From Antedon mediterranea (taxonomy: Eukaryota; Echinodermata; Crinoidea; Comatulida; Antedonidae): a DNA stretch of 64,000 nucleotides. This document shows, in pieces, positions 1 through 11,237 of the stretch (position 1 is the stretch's first letter; every line of letters starts with the position of its first letter). The translations under genes and the position numbers were made by a program. The notes beneath the pieces were generated by a model. It did not search any database, had not been told where the DNA came from, and was given only the letters and a program-made list of their open reading frames with translations. Where the stretch lies: the NCBI RefSeq assembly GCF_964355755.1, contig NC_092671.1:1367001-1431000 (forward strand). The letters are read 5' to 3'.

Positions 1-1459
1 TAGACTTATTTTTTCTTGTACTGTAGTCCACATCCTCAATCTATGAAAGACACTTTATTCTGTTTTTTAAAGCTATTTCAAGCTTTAACCACTCCTACGT
101 CTTAGTGCAATCTAGTGTCTAAGAGCAAGAAGAGTTTTAAAAATCTCCAAATACTGGAATATGGACTGAAAACAGGAAATTCTCCCACAATGTATAACTA
201 TTAGAAAAAAAAAACACCAAAAAATCCTGGATTTGGGCTGAGAGTTAGCTGTACTATATTAGAATTCAGACCAGGGAGTTAAAGCATTACCCTACCTGTC
301 TGTACACTCCTCTTGGTACACTATATCTCTCAGTACACTACCTCCTGGTATTTGGTAAATCCGGTATTTACATCAAAGTCAGTAGACTAATTACCTCTTG
401 CTTAGCTTCCTTCAATCACAAAATGAACATCTTTCAAACTTGTCTGTTCTGTGTTTCCTGTTAATTAGTTGTTATTCACAAATATACAAATGCTTTATTG
501 ATCGTGGATAATTAATTAGTCAGAATCTCAGTTGTATAAATCTATTATTGAGCCTTTTTAATGGCGATTGTTCAACTCTTTTCAAAAGCTTTTGAGCACT
601 CTTTAATTGTGATCAATCAGAACAAAGATTTGTCCTTCCAATACCTCGTTATTTCCACTGAATCTTAAGCTTGAAGATATGCGTCGTGAAAGTCATTTCT
701 AAACTAGAAATTACAAATTAATTGATGCCTAATATTTTGGTTTTTGCTTAGGCCATAGACCTATAAATTTGGTCGATGCTTAACAAATAATTTTGTTATT
801 CTAAATAACTAAACATAAATTTAATTAACTAATTTTTTAAATGCTTATAAATTAAAAGGTCACTTTCTACTTTACTACGTCAGTGAGAAAAATCAAAGTT
901 CAATTAAAATTATATATATTTCATATGACTTCAATCAGAAATACATAATTAGAGTTAAGCTAGTAATCAATCTATTAGCATGCTCTCAATTGAGTAACAT
1001 GGACCACCCCCCTATCTAATGACCCCGATTACATACATTGCTGACTAATTAAAGACATACCTTGATACAGTAGCTGGGTAAAAGTCATGTAAAACATGGA
1101 CCTTGTTTACTCTGACTGGGACTAAGTGAAACCATGCCTACTGGGCTTGCATCAAGACGCAACAACTGTTAAATTATTTACATATTAATATGAACAGCAA
1201 GAAAGTAACATGCTGCCGTCAAAGAACATAGAAACCACATTCTCATGTTTTGGTAGGAACAATATCAACATTTTCAACAATAAGCATGTTGGGTGCAAAT
1301 ATGGTAAGAAAGGCACAGAATAAATATGTGTTCGTATTGTGAAAACTAAACACAACATTAAGGTACACAATAATGTGTTCACATTGTGAAAAGTAAATGT
1401 TATTTCAACCGAGTTTGACCTATTGTATCTTTAAATGAATAAAAAAGTGAAAGGTATGT
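1..1459. other. Left flank of the MULE, no gene seen
   Basis: AT-rich non-coding sequence outside the transposon. The open frames here are short and have no recognisable protein features. No exon continuing the NAV CH domain was found on the minus strand. If the NAV model is right, this is intron sequence of that gene. Confidence 0.5.
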
Positions 1460-1469
1460 CACTGTTCCT
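1460..1469. repeat. Target-site duplication, left copy
   Basis: CACTGTTCCT lies directly outside the left terminal inverted repeat. The identical 10-mer follows the right terminal repeat at 18960-18969. Mutator-type elements typically duplicate 8-11 bp, so a perfect 10-bp copy fits this superfamily and sets the element boundaries. Confidence 0.9.
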
Positions 1470-1686
1470 CGGTCAGTCTAATTACCGAAAACAACCGAAA
1501 ACAACCGAAAACAACCGAAAACAACCATAAACAACTGAAAACAACCATAAACAACCGAAAACAAACCGAAAACAAAATAACAATATCTAAATACCGAAAA
1601 CAAATTTGATGCAGCTACTATATTGACCTCGCACGCCAAACAAATTTCTACAGTATATTTTTTAAATGTCGCCCTCTATTGATAGG
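1470..1686 (+). repeat. Left terminal inverted repeat with 10-bp array
   Basis: It starts GGTCAGTCTAATTACCG from 1471, followed by about nine tandem copies of CCGAAAACAA (with variants such as CCATAAACAA) to about 1577. It ends near 1685 with ATGTCGCCCTCTAT. The right end carries the reverse complement of all three parts. The 10-bp period is close to one turn of DNA and suggests an array of transposase binding sites on one helix face (inference). Confidence 0.9.
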
Positions 1687-2599
1687 TGTTTCTAAAGCCA
1701 ACAAGACCGCGCGCGCAAAGCCAAGGAGATAGAGACCATACGAAATGGAAGTGTGCACAAAATTTAACTCAATATCGTACAAACTCAATGATAACACCGT
1801 GCATTTACTTACAGAATCTACAATATGTTAGATATTTAATATATATGTTACATGAATCTTACGGAGACAAGGAATTGTCTGTAGTCGTAAGACCCTTTGA
1901 AAAATAAAACATTATCATAGAAAAAAACATGAAATAAGGTTTTAAAGATACAAGTTGGAAAGTTAAAGTATTCCTACATATAATATAAAAGAAACTACAT
2001 AATAGTAGCCTAACACTAACACGCACCACGCATAATATATAAGCATTTTAATATATAAGCATTTTTAAATACTGTAATTCGATATAATCACTTCTAAAAT
2101 ATTTTTTAGTATTTTATAACAATTTTAACAACTAGGGATGGTTCTCGAATACATAGTATAATTTCAGCGATTTCAAATGTACTTACCGCATGACAATAAT
2201 ACACCACTTCTACGACGTTTATTTGTGTATATTGTGTTTATATGTAAAACAGTTTGTGAAAAACACCTCTATTCGGTGCAAATCGTAAATTAGCAGGTCT
2301 GAAAATAATACTAAAAAGTGGTCAAAAATTGGGACCGTAGTCCGGATTGCCTCCAAATGTAATGGAGTGGTCCTTGGCCACATATTTCTTGCAATAACTT
2401 TTTTGAGTAATTCTGCTAACAAACAGACAGACAATCAAATAAACAGACACACGCGATCGATTAGAGATACCTCCTTGGCGGAGGTAAATAATAAATAACT
2501 TTTAAACCAATCAATTAATTGTGATAGAAGTATTGTGGTATTTGACTGACTTTGACAAATCAAGAAAGACGCCAATAAAAAAATCCCTTTTATGTAATG

Positions 2600-2715
2600 C
2601 TGAAGTAATTTTATTTCTATCTACCCAATTAATAAAGAAAAGCCAGTAATGCCAAATTCATTCTGCATACGACTGATCAGGATGTCGTGATCTATCGTAT
2701 CAAAAGGATAAAAAA
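2600..2715 (-). mobile_element. LINE reverse-transcriptase fragment, short copy
   Basis: The minus strand at about 2632-2704 reads FDTIDHDILISRM, a reverse-transcriptase motif typical of non-LTR retrotransposons. The DNA is nearly identical to part of the fragment at 4671-4775. Only about 30 residues remain and the frame ends quickly, so this is a dead fragment. It probably arose by duplication inside the MULE arm or from the same LINE family. Confidence 0.6.
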
Positions 2716-2994
2716 AAAACTGCCAAAACTAGCATAATATATCACCCTTTATCATGTTTCATCAACATAATATATCACTTTTAACGCGATAGAGCAGTTT
2801 CCGTACTATGAGATTTATTATATTATTTATACCGACTGATATGTTTCATAAAGTAGACAGGAAATGGTTAGATACTGAATAATCTTACCTAACGTATGAA
2901 GGTTAGAAACTGGGCGAAAATCTGAGTTTAATGTTGATTTGGTCGGGAACCTAAACCAATAATTTCGCAAATCAACATTAGTAGACATTCGTAG

Positions 2995-3290
2995 GGAGTG
3001 AGTGGCCGAGCGGTTACGACAGTGGAACAGTAATTACGTAGCCATAACATCGGCAGGGGTTCGAGGCTCACTCACTCCGTGGTTCTGGTGGTTAGAACGA
3101 GTCTTCTCGGATAAGGACTATAAACCGTAGGTCCAGTGTACACATCTCGCTCGTGTGCACTTTAAAGAACCTAGTACGAGACGAGTAGGGGGTTACCCCG
3201 GTGTATTAGTACATTACAGCCACTGATCACCAACTGGGTCCTCTGGGAGACCAGTCTTTGACTGAAGAGGTTACCCAGTATAAATATAAA
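2995..3290 (+). mobile_element. tRNA-derived SINE (Ser/Leu-like head, conserved tail)
   Basis: The head folds like a tRNA. GGAGTGA (2995-3001) pairs perfectly with TCACTCC (3072-3078). An A-box-like GTGGCCGAGCGGTTA follows, and a B-box-like GGTTCGAGGCTC sits at about 3058-3069. The downstream part contains TCTTCTCGGATAAGGACTAT and a GTGTGCACTTTAAAGAACC block. This resembles the conserved core of a widespread animal SINE class (recalled; class name not certain). A second, more decayed copy of the core is at 54450-54498. Confidence 0.75.
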
Positions 3291-3679
3291 TTCAATCGAT
3301 TCTGTGTTTTAAAACTTTTATTTTTATTTAAAATGTATTAGGATAAAAATGGGCAAAACGGATATATTGCTACATTTAAAAATGGAGGTCAAATACACAG
3401 TACAAATATTTTGTATATAGCCCGATTTAAACAAATGACAGGAGAAAAACATAATATCTATTTGGGTATTTATTTCTAACTATACGTTGATTTGTTTACA
3501 AACTTTTACGATTGCATGTTCATTAAATTCGTCATAACCATGCCAGGTTACTTTCCAGAGGTGAATGACGATATAATATTTTTACATTAAATGCATTGGC
3601 GATATTGTTGTTACCCATATTTTATGTACATCAAGGATTATGTGTTGCGCTGTATTATACATTTTTTTTTACTTTGATG

Positions 3680-3681
<2 letters not shown>

Positions 3682-3749
<68 letters not shown>
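3682..3749. repeat. AT dinucleotide microsatellite
   Basis: An uninterrupted run of about 33 AT units, self-complementary and able to form cruciform or slipped structures. Confidence 0.98.
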
Positions 3750-3750
<1 letters not shown>

Positions 3751-3831
3751 TGAGGACTAGTTGTGTTCCAACCGTACCACGCCGAGAATGTTAAAGGGTC
3801 GTTATCCAATCGAGTTAAAGAACAATACCAT

Positions 3832-3908
3832 GAAATGGTCTAATGGTTAGAGGGCAACTGCATATCAAGCAGACGGTCCGAGTTCGAGTCTCGGTTGGGT
3901 CGACTTTT
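3832..3908 (+). ncRNA. tRNA-like sequence with Pol III terminator
   Basis: It has an A-box-like TGGTCTAATGGTTAGAG and a B-box-like GAGTTCGAGTCTC. The T arm has a perfect 5-bp stem (CCGAG/CTCGG). The anticodon arm has stem CTGC/GCAG around the loop ATATCAA. A TTTTT Pol III terminator follows immediately. The 5' acceptor strand does not pair with the 3' side, and the apparent anticodon AUC (an Asp codon reader with A34) is unusual. It is more likely a tRNA-derived SINE head or pseudogene than a working tRNA. Confidence 0.55.
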
Positions 3909-4562
3909 TCTCATTCTCACAGATTTCCTCATCTTTATCATTTCAAAAATTAATTAAATAATTTTCAGTGTATCACCGGGCGGTTTGGAATTTATTTCTA
4001 TGCCTGTTGTGTTTTTATATTTATACAATTGTATTGCGAAGCACTGTGTAAATTATATATAAATAAATACTGTCAAATTACAGTGCTCATCGGAACATGA
4101 TCTCATAAACGCGTCATTGGCGAAAGTTCCGTATTTTTTAGTTGTATGAAAAAATGTCTCTGGCGGGATTCGAACCTGTATATACGTTTCATACAAAAAT
4201 TGTAATTAATCACGGCAAACAATTCTACGTAGTTCCTCGGAAATCTGTCTTAAGGCCATAACTGACAGGCCTATGCAACTCATCGAATTAATTTACTAAC
4301 TTATTTTACAGAATTGATGCCGTCAAGAACTTGGCTGGGATGATGCAATACCTCGCACCATCCAATCCGAATGGAATATTGGTTAGATGAACTTAGAAGG
4401 CATGAAATATGTTACAAACTACAACACAAAAAGTATGCGAGAGCGAATTACACCCTTTTTTAGATGCTATAATTAAGGGCCAGCGTTTCTGTAGTTGATG
4501 ACACTAACTATCGATGAGGCAGCACCCATAGATAGTAATGAAAATAAGTCAGTCTGAGATTT

Positions 4563-4790
4563 TCAACATGGGAGAACCTCTGGAAAACTATAGCTTGGGT
4601 ACCAGGTCCTGAAATACAAGGCTCGACTGAGACAAATATTAAAACTACCAAGGAAGAAGAATGGATCCATCAATATTCTATCTACCCAATTTAAAGAAAA
4701 GCCAGTAATGCCAAATTCCTTCTGCATACGACTGATCAGGATGTCGTGATCTATCGTATCAAAAGGATAAATAACCTGCAAAAACTAGCG
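4563..4790 (-). pseudogene. Non-LTR retrotransposon reverse-transcriptase fragment
   Basis: The minus-strand frame from 4781 contains PFDTIDHDILISRMQKEFGI followed by TGFSLNWV. This matches the reverse-transcriptase region of LINE-type elements, where an F-D-T-(I/V)-D-H motif is followed by an L..W segment. Only about 40 residues look related. The remainder of the 72-codon frame does not, and no endonuclease or full polymerase is present. It shares more than 90 bp of near-identical sequence with 2636-2704. It is a relic nested in the MULE arm. Confidence 0.7.
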
Positions 4791-5360
4791 TTAACAAAAT
4801 TATTGAACCAGTATGAATATGATGTTTCAAAAGAGCACGTCATGAAGACCACAACATTTGAGAAATGTCTATTCCCACAATCAAATGCAATCACACACGT
4901 ATAAAGCATGCTGTGTATTTCAGTTTCTTATAGATACGGTATCAGTAACTTGAACTAGTATATTATGGAGATACTCTGTGGAGATCGATAGTTCTATCAA
5001 CTATGGTTGTTCATTTATTTGGTGCTCTTTAAGTATAGAATAGATAAAGATAAGCTAAAGCTTCACTGTTTAAAAACACAGACGATTTATTGTTGACACT
5101 TGAGAATTTGTATAAGTTATTCATAAATCTAATTTTTTTACGAAAAAAAAACCTAATTTCACAACTAATTTTAGTGAATTTTCATATATTTATATTTAAT
5201 CTCTATCGAACGGTGGGGCAGGGAATAGGCCTAATGGAGGAGGTAGGAGGGTGGGGATGAGCTATATTATAATGATGTAGGCATATGTATAATACCATTA
5301 AAATATACAATAGACACATTATAATGTCAACAACCTTATAATAAAACAAATACTAATGGA

Positions 5361-5450
5361 GAAAAACTCGAAAACAGAGACCCCCACTAAAACGTCTCAT
5401 TATATTGGGGGTCTCTTTTTTTGAGATTTCCCGAGACCCCCTAATATAAT
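5361..5450. repeat. Inverted copy of the hairpin satellite unit
   Basis: It contains CTCGAAAACAGAGACCCCC then ACTAAAACGTCTC, the reverse complement of the unit repeated at 5925-6375. A second inverted GGGGGTCTC/GAGACCCCC pair follows. Together with the right-hand array it brackets about 480 bp, so the block may be a small inverted-repeat element. Confidence 0.7.
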
Positions 5451-5924
5451 CCCTGTTTATTGAGAGTGTTGCAAATACCCACCAACGAGCTTGGTCATAA
5501 ATTATTAAAACCCAACTTTTATCGCAAAAACCGTGAATTTATGTTTATTTATTTATCAATTTATTTTTATTTTTTTAATTCATTTCTTTTTAAAGGTTCG
5601 CCCAACACAATATATTTGTCTTCATCCTCCAGTCTGCCTCAAAGTCTGACCTCATATCATTTTGTTATTGCATTGTACGTTATTATCTTTTATGCTTGTT
5701 AATAAAGGTTACGAAACTAGTGTCAGTTTTTGAAATAATCTCCCGCTTTTTAGCTTCTAACATGCATTTATACATCTTACTTAACTTCTAGGACGTCGAC
5801 CTTGTATTCCAAAATGACAGTCTCTTCACACGCGTTCAAGAATTCATCAATCTTCTTATCGTTGCGGCATGTTCTTTGATATCGGCATATCAGTTACCGT
5901 TTATTACTGATACGTCATTCTGTG

Positions 5925-6375
5925 ATTTTGAGACGTTTTAGTGGGGACCCCCTATATAACGTAATATTGACCTAATATTGAGACGTTTTAGTGGGGGTCT
6001 CTGTTTTCGAGTTTTTCTCGAAAACAGAGACCCCTATATAACGTAATATTGACTTAATATTGAAACGTTTTAGTGGAGGTCTCTGTTTTCTAGAAAAACT
6101 CGAAAACTGAGACCCCCTATATAACGTAATATTGACTTAATATTAAGAAGTTTTAATGGGGGTATCTGTTTTCGAGTTTTTCTGGAAAACAGAGACCCCC
6201 TATGTAACGTAATATTGACTTAATATTGAGACGTTTTAATGGGGGTATCTGTTTTCGAGTTTTTCTGGAAAACAGAGACCCCCTATATAACGTATTATTT
6301 AGACGTTTTAGTGGGGGTCTCTGTTTTCCAGATTTTCTCGAAAACAGAGACCCTGGGTCTCGGGTCTCTGGTCTC
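5925..6375. repeat. Tandem ~82-bp hairpin satellite
   Basis: About five units, each made of GACGTTTTAGTGGGGGTCTC, a palindrome and a TATATAACGTAATATTGAC spacer. In the clearest unit, GGGGTCTCTGTTTTCGAG (5994-6011) pairs perfectly with 6017-6034 around a TTTTT loop, an 18-bp stem. The frames crossing this array are repeat artefacts. Confidence 0.9.
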
Positions 6376-6787
6376 TGTTTTTGAGACACCCGTTTCGACC
6401 TATCTCTTAGTCTCTGGTCTCTGTGTTCGAAGAACCTTAGTAATTTTATCAAGATCATACAAAGGAGTTCCTTACATGTTTATTCTTGACGGTAACCTAT
6501 TTTGCAATATGTCAGTGGAATAACTGGCATTTTATCGGAGTCGGACGGTTTTGTCAAAATAGTGTTTGATATGGCGATAGCACCGGTTCCGTGTGCGGTT
6601 ATTATCAAAGCAGCCTGTTGGTTTCCGATTTCTTAAAGATGGTCCCAAATATGAGAGCAGCTTTGGCAAAATGTGCATTGCGATTGGTCTAGAACTTTGA
6701 CGGTGTTAGGCTTCAGAAAATAAGCCAATAAAAAAGACCTTCATGCAACTATGTAAAAAGCGTGGTTCTGCTGAAGTTTCTTTCCAC

Positions 6788-6830
6788 TATTTAAAGCGAT
6801 AAAAAAACACATCATACCTTTATTCTTGAA
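6788..6830 (+). promoter_or_regulatory. Candidate core promoter of the transposon gene
   Basis: TATTTAAAG at 6788-6796 is a TATA-like element. A start about 30 bp downstream (near 6820) would give a short leader ending at the strong splice donor at 6941/6942. No ATG lies between 6820 and 6941, which fits an untranslated first exon. Placement is inferred only. Confidence 0.4.
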
Positions 6831-6941
6831 TTCTCACTGGAGAAAATCCATCTAAATCTTTATTTTTGTACAGTTCAGTTCAGTTGTACAACAGTTCAGT
6901 CTATTTTTACTTAACCGTTCGGTTCTGACGAGCACACAGTG
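6820..6941 (+). other. Candidate untranslated first exon of the transposon gene
   Basis: It ends with the good donor ACAGTG/GTAAGTC at 6941/6942. The matching acceptor TTACTTTCAG/AATATG is at 7845/7846, three bases before the first ATG of the PHD-OTU protein. The 904-bp intron between them shows no gene. The 5' end is a guess. Confidence 0.5.
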
Positions 6942-7848
6942 GTAAGTCATTCATAATTATTTACAGTTCATTTTTTAATAGTTAATCATTATTCAGTGTA
7001 TAAAGAATGCTTTAATTTAAATATCTACAACGGTATTCAAGTTATTTATTTGTGCGAATCGCAATTTTTCGCGTATACGCATTCGCAGTTTAATTTTTAC
7101 CCAAAAATCATCAAACTAATCATTTTGACTAATAATGATATAAAGAATTGAAAAACAATAAAGCCTAAGTTAAGCAATTTGATTTGTGTACTTGTTTTTT
7201 TTCTTTTTCTCTTTTGTGGCGCAAACACCACTTTTATTCACATTCATATTATCTCATATTACATAAAATCGTATTATTTAACTTGTAAATGTCGTTACAG
7301 TTCATAAGTAACATTTTTACATATATGAATTCTGTATTACTCCTTTTTTCATTAATTTTCTTATATTTTGTTATACACTTGACAGGATCATCATTATCAT
7401 CTATCCCGTTTTAAAATAGTTCACACATTTTCATTTGTTTGTTTTCATTTTACAACCCGGATTATACAATATATTTATATACATGATAAAAATAAACAAT
7501 AATAGCTCAGTACCACCAGTAACCCGTATCACTGTAATTCTTTTTCTGTTAATCGTATCAAATTAGAAATTATATTATCATAATCTTATTTCTTAAAGCT
7601 ACCCATTTTTCTATACTTTTTTCTTTATTGTTATATGTTTCACATTCAATGTTATATAACATATTGCTTTTAAATGAATTCCATAAAGATTTACCGACTG
7701 GCTTATTTAGTGCAGATAACATTTTTATTCTATAAATAGTAAATGCTGCAAAAGTGTAAATATAATCTGATAAATATAATGTGTACTTGCTAATGATAGG
7801 ACCTTACAATTGCTTTCAAACCAATTGTTCTTATTTTACTTTCAGAAT

Positions 7849-8854
7849 ATGTACAGACAAAAAAGGCAGCACAAAAAAACTAGACCTTGTTTAACTTGTT
7901 TTGATTGTGACAAGAAAAAAACGGGGAAATACTTTTGTGGTGTTTGTAAGTTTGCGTGCAACAATGACAGTATATTTTGTGATTATTGCTTACGCTGGTT
8001 CCACATATTGTGCGAAAACTTAACTAAAGCAAACTTGCATAGCTTAGGTAACTCTCCTTTGCATTTCACTTGTTCCGAATGCTGTAGCCCTAATGGCAGT
8101 TTTGATTTTTTGGCCTCATTAGAGCGTATTGATTCAGCTACCAAAAACAATTACAATATACTTGACATAGCGCAAAGTGAACGTTTATTTCTACGTAATC
8201 ATCGCTTTAGTAAACCCCCGTTTACGATATCTCAACAGTATGTCATCGATGCTGTTTCTACAAGTATAATGAACAAATGTGGAGGTGGGCGTTTAATCCC
8301 TGTATCTGTCGCTGGTGACGGTAGCTGCTTGTTTAATGCCGTAGCTGTTGCTTTGACTGGCAATGAAAACATTGCTACTGAACTTCGCGTAAGAACATTT
8401 GTTGATATGGTAGAAAAAGAAACATTCTACAAGGAACTGCACAAACATTCAAAAATTGCTTTAACCAGTCCTGATTACAATCTCGCTTGTTCAGATTGTA
8501 GTCGTGAAAGCGGTTATTCTTCAGCTTGGCAGATACAGGCGTTGTCTAGTGTTATAGGGCAAGAAATTATTTCTGTGTATCCTCCTTATAATGGCGTTAC
8601 TGACAATGCACATCGCATATTGAATAGAAGTTTTTATCCTTGCGAAGAAACAGCTGACAGACATCCGATTTTTATTATGTGGACTAGTACACTATTACCT
8701 TCTTCAAAGGGTACGTGGATTCCTAACCACTTTGTCCCGTTATTGGACAGTTCTTTAATAGATGAGAGAGTGTGTTTACCCGAAATATTGTCATCTTGCT
8801 TGTCATCTACTTCGTATGACGACATTGGTCACAAGAAAGTAATCAAAAGGAAAG
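7849..8854 (+). CDS. PHD finger plus OTU cysteine protease exon of the MULE gene
   Basis: Residues 30-78 form a PHD finger, a chromatin/histone-tail-binding zinc fold: C30, C33, C44, C47, H52, C55, C75 and C78 (Cys4-His-Cys3). Residues about 148-299 form an OTU-type deubiquitinase-like domain. The catalytic GDGSCLFNAVA has D157 and C160, and the general-base His is H294 in NHFVPLL, so all key residues are present. The start is the ATG at 7849, three bases after a strong acceptor. A longer open frame from 7810 runs through that acceptor and is intronic. The exon probably ends at AAAG/GTAAAT (8854/8855) in phase 1 and continues into the linker exons. If the intron is retained, translation stops at 8877, giving 342 residues. 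The OTU domain may strip ubiquitin or a ubiquitin-like tag from the transposase or host factors (inference). Confidence 0.88.
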
Positions 8855-9064
8855 GTAAATTAGGCCTACTCTACTAATTTAGACAAATGGTTTCTTATTT
8901 ATTTGTACAAATTTAAAAAAAATAAAATTTTAGGATAAGAATACACAAAACTTATCCGTACGTAGTGTACGCAATAGATTGGTTCATTGTTATTTTTTAT
9001 TGTAACGAAGTTATCTCAGAGGTGTGTTTATATTATTGACCGAGATAAATCTAAATTTTTATAG

Positions 9065-9316
9065 TTCAAAAAAAGAAAAGGCGACCGAAAATGAAAGAAC
9101 GAATCGCAACTATAGTACCCATATCATCTGATTCCGTTGACTCAACACCACAGGTTGATCCTACAGACTTTCCCTCCACTTCTGTTGATAGACAACCTTT
9201 CCATAAACGGGATATGATTTCCCTATCTCCACTGTCCACGCCCAACAGCGACAACGTACCCATGTCGATGACAACGCCCGACTTGAAAACCACAACAGAT
9301 ACGCAACATGCAAGAG
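9065..9316 (+). CDS. Linker exon 3 (short body, basic head)
   Basis: Acceptor TTTTTATAG at 9064 and donor AGAG/GTAGTG; 252 bp, phase 1 to 1. The head is basic (VQKKKRRPKMKER), resembling a nuclear localisation signal or a loose AT-hook. A Ser/Thr/Asp-rich body follows (ISSDSVDST, DRQPFHKRDMIS) and the exon ends in SMTTPDLKTT. It joins in frame to the PHD-OTU exon. No known domain was recognised. Confidence 0.7.
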
Positions 9317-9466
9317 GTAGTGTTTTGTTCTGTTATTTTTTTTTTAACAAAGACATGTTTTATTTAATAAGTGTAGGCGTCTATAGAAAACTGAGATATC
9401 TGATTGTATCTACATCAAATACAATTGTGTGTTTGTACTTATCGATATGAATCTACATTTTTATAG

Positions 9467-9961
9467 TGCGAAAAAAGAAAACAAGGCGACCGAAGAAGAA
9501 GCAACGAATCGCAACCACAGTAACCATATCATCTGATTCCGTTGACTCAACACTTGATCCTACAGACGTTCCCTCCACTTCTGTTGATAGACAACCTTTC
9601 CATAAACGTGATATGATTTCCATATCTCCACTCTCCACATCAAACAGCGACAACGGCAAAAAGACAGACACAAATGCCACGATGGCTAATTTAGAGGGCT
9701 ATCCAGCTACCTCTTTTTTTAACCAATCTTCCAATATAGATTCTGATCTGATTTCATTATCACACCCATTTTCTGACCCCAACAAGAACAGCAATGATCA
9801 TGCAGACACCAATGAAAAGTTACTACCTAATCATAATGATGTATTGCATATGCCTATAACAGGAAAGCCTTCCGATAGTGTGATTTTCCAATCCCCAATT
9901 TGTAACCCCCACAGCGAAATCATAAAGGAAAAAAGCACCATAAAAACTATGCAACATGAAG
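9467..9961 (+). CDS. Linker exon 4 (long body, basic head)
   Basis: 495 bp, phase 1 to 1, acceptor TTTTTATAG and donor GAAG/GTAAGT. The head RKKKTRRPKKKQR is strongly basic. The body is that of exon 3 plus an inserted segment (TNATMANLEG to NPHSEIIKEK). Compared with exons 7 and 9 it lacks nine codons near the end, an in-frame deletion. Confidence 0.72.
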
Positions 9962-10429
9962 GTAAGTGTTTTGTTCGTTTTGATCTTCGCATTACAAGAT
10001 CTGTGTTAGAAAACACAAATTTTAGATATATCTAAGTTTTCTAGATCTAAAAAACTCAGATATTTGAGTTTCCTAGAATTATGAAATTTAAATAACAAGA
10101 TCCGAGTTTCAATCTTCAAATATAAAAATCAAATCACATAATACAGTAAATCGTGTCATTATTAATAAGAGGGTAGTGTTTAAAATACACCTATCATTGT
10201 AAGTACTGTTATTTGCAATATAGTACTGCGGTCAACCTGCATAAAATGCGCCTAAAATGTATAACATGATATAGAACACTGTTCAATGTCTGATTGTTTA
10301 TCATGTATGTTATTTACCTTTAAAAGGCAAAAGAAAAGCTCCCAGCAATAGCCTGAAAATATAGGGGAATACATTTGTAGTTATGTATTGCATTATGGTT
10401 TGACAAATATTTTATATATTTTCAAAAAG

Positions 10430-10681
10430 GAAAACAGCAGAGGCGACACACTGTATTTTTCAAGATTGAAGATGTCGGTGATAATTCACCATTTATATTT
10501 TCTTCGTCCGAGTCTGAAGTTGATCCTACAGACTTTCCCTCCAATTCTGTTGATACACAACCTTTCCATAAACGGGATATGATTTCCATATCTCCACTGT
10601 CCACACCCAACAGCGACAACGTACCCATGTCGATGACAACGCCCGACTTGAAAACCACAAAAGATACGCAACATGCAGGAG
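10430..10681 (+). CDS. Linker exon 5 (short body, alternative head)
   Basis: 252 bp, phase 1 to 1. Its head differs from exons 3, 4, 6, 7 and 9: RRHTVFFKIEDVGDNSPFIF then SSSESEV, the same head as exons 8 and 10. The body matches exon 3. The acceptor TTTTCAAAAAG has a weak pyrimidine tract. Confidence 0.65.
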
Positions 10682-10831
10682 GTAGTGTTTTGTTCTGTTT
10701 TTTTTTTTGTAAAAAATAAATGTTTTATTCAATAAGTGTAGGTGTCTATAGGAAACTGAGATATCTGATTGTATCTAGATCAAATAACATTGTGTGTTTG
10801 TACTTATCGATATGAATCTACATTTTTATAG

Positions 10832-11086
10832 TACGAAAAAAGAAAACAAGGCGACCGAAGAAGAAGCAACGAATCGCAACCATAGCAACCATATCGTCTG
10901 ATTCCGTTGACTCAACACCACAGGTTGATCCTACAGACTTTCCCTCCACTTCTGTTGATAGACAACCTTTCCATAAACGTGATATGTTTTCCATATCTCC
11001 AATCTCCACACCAAACAGCGACAACGTACCCTTGTCGATGACAACGCCCGACTTGAAAACTACAACAGCTACGCAACATGCAGGAG
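10832..11086 (+). CDS. Linker exon 6 (short body, basic head)
   Basis: 255 bp, phase 1 to 1, acceptor TTTTTATAG and donor GGAG/GTAGTG. The basic head RKKKTRRPKKKQR is joined to the short Ser/Thr-rich body. It is close to exon 3 and has no in-frame stop. Confidence 0.68.
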
Positions 11087-11237
11087 GTAGTGTTTTGTTC
11101 TGTTTTTTTTTTTTTTAACAAAGACATGTTTTATTTAATAAGTGTAGGTGTCTATAGAAAACTGAGATATCTGATTGTATCTACATCAAATACAATTGTG
11201 TGTTTGTACTTATCGATATGAATCTACATTTTTATAG

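Larger units (their letters stand above)
1687..6780. other. MULE left arm, non-coding with nested repeats
   Basis: About 5 kb between the left terminal repeat and the promoter area of the transposon gene. It contains LINE fragments, a tRNA-derived SINE, an AT microsatellite, a tRNA-like sequence and a hairpin satellite, all listed separately. The open frames in this arm are short. Apart from the reverse-transcriptase fragment they look like chance frames. Confidence 0.6.

Noticed and set aside
6153-6523. Overlapping frames on both strands at the hairpin satellite
   Set aside because: They follow the 82-bp repeat and have no protein features.
7810-7848. 13-codon N-terminal extension of the PHD-OTU frame
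   Set aside because: It runs through the acceptor TTACTTTCAG at 7845. The ATG at 7849, just after the acceptor, is the better start.
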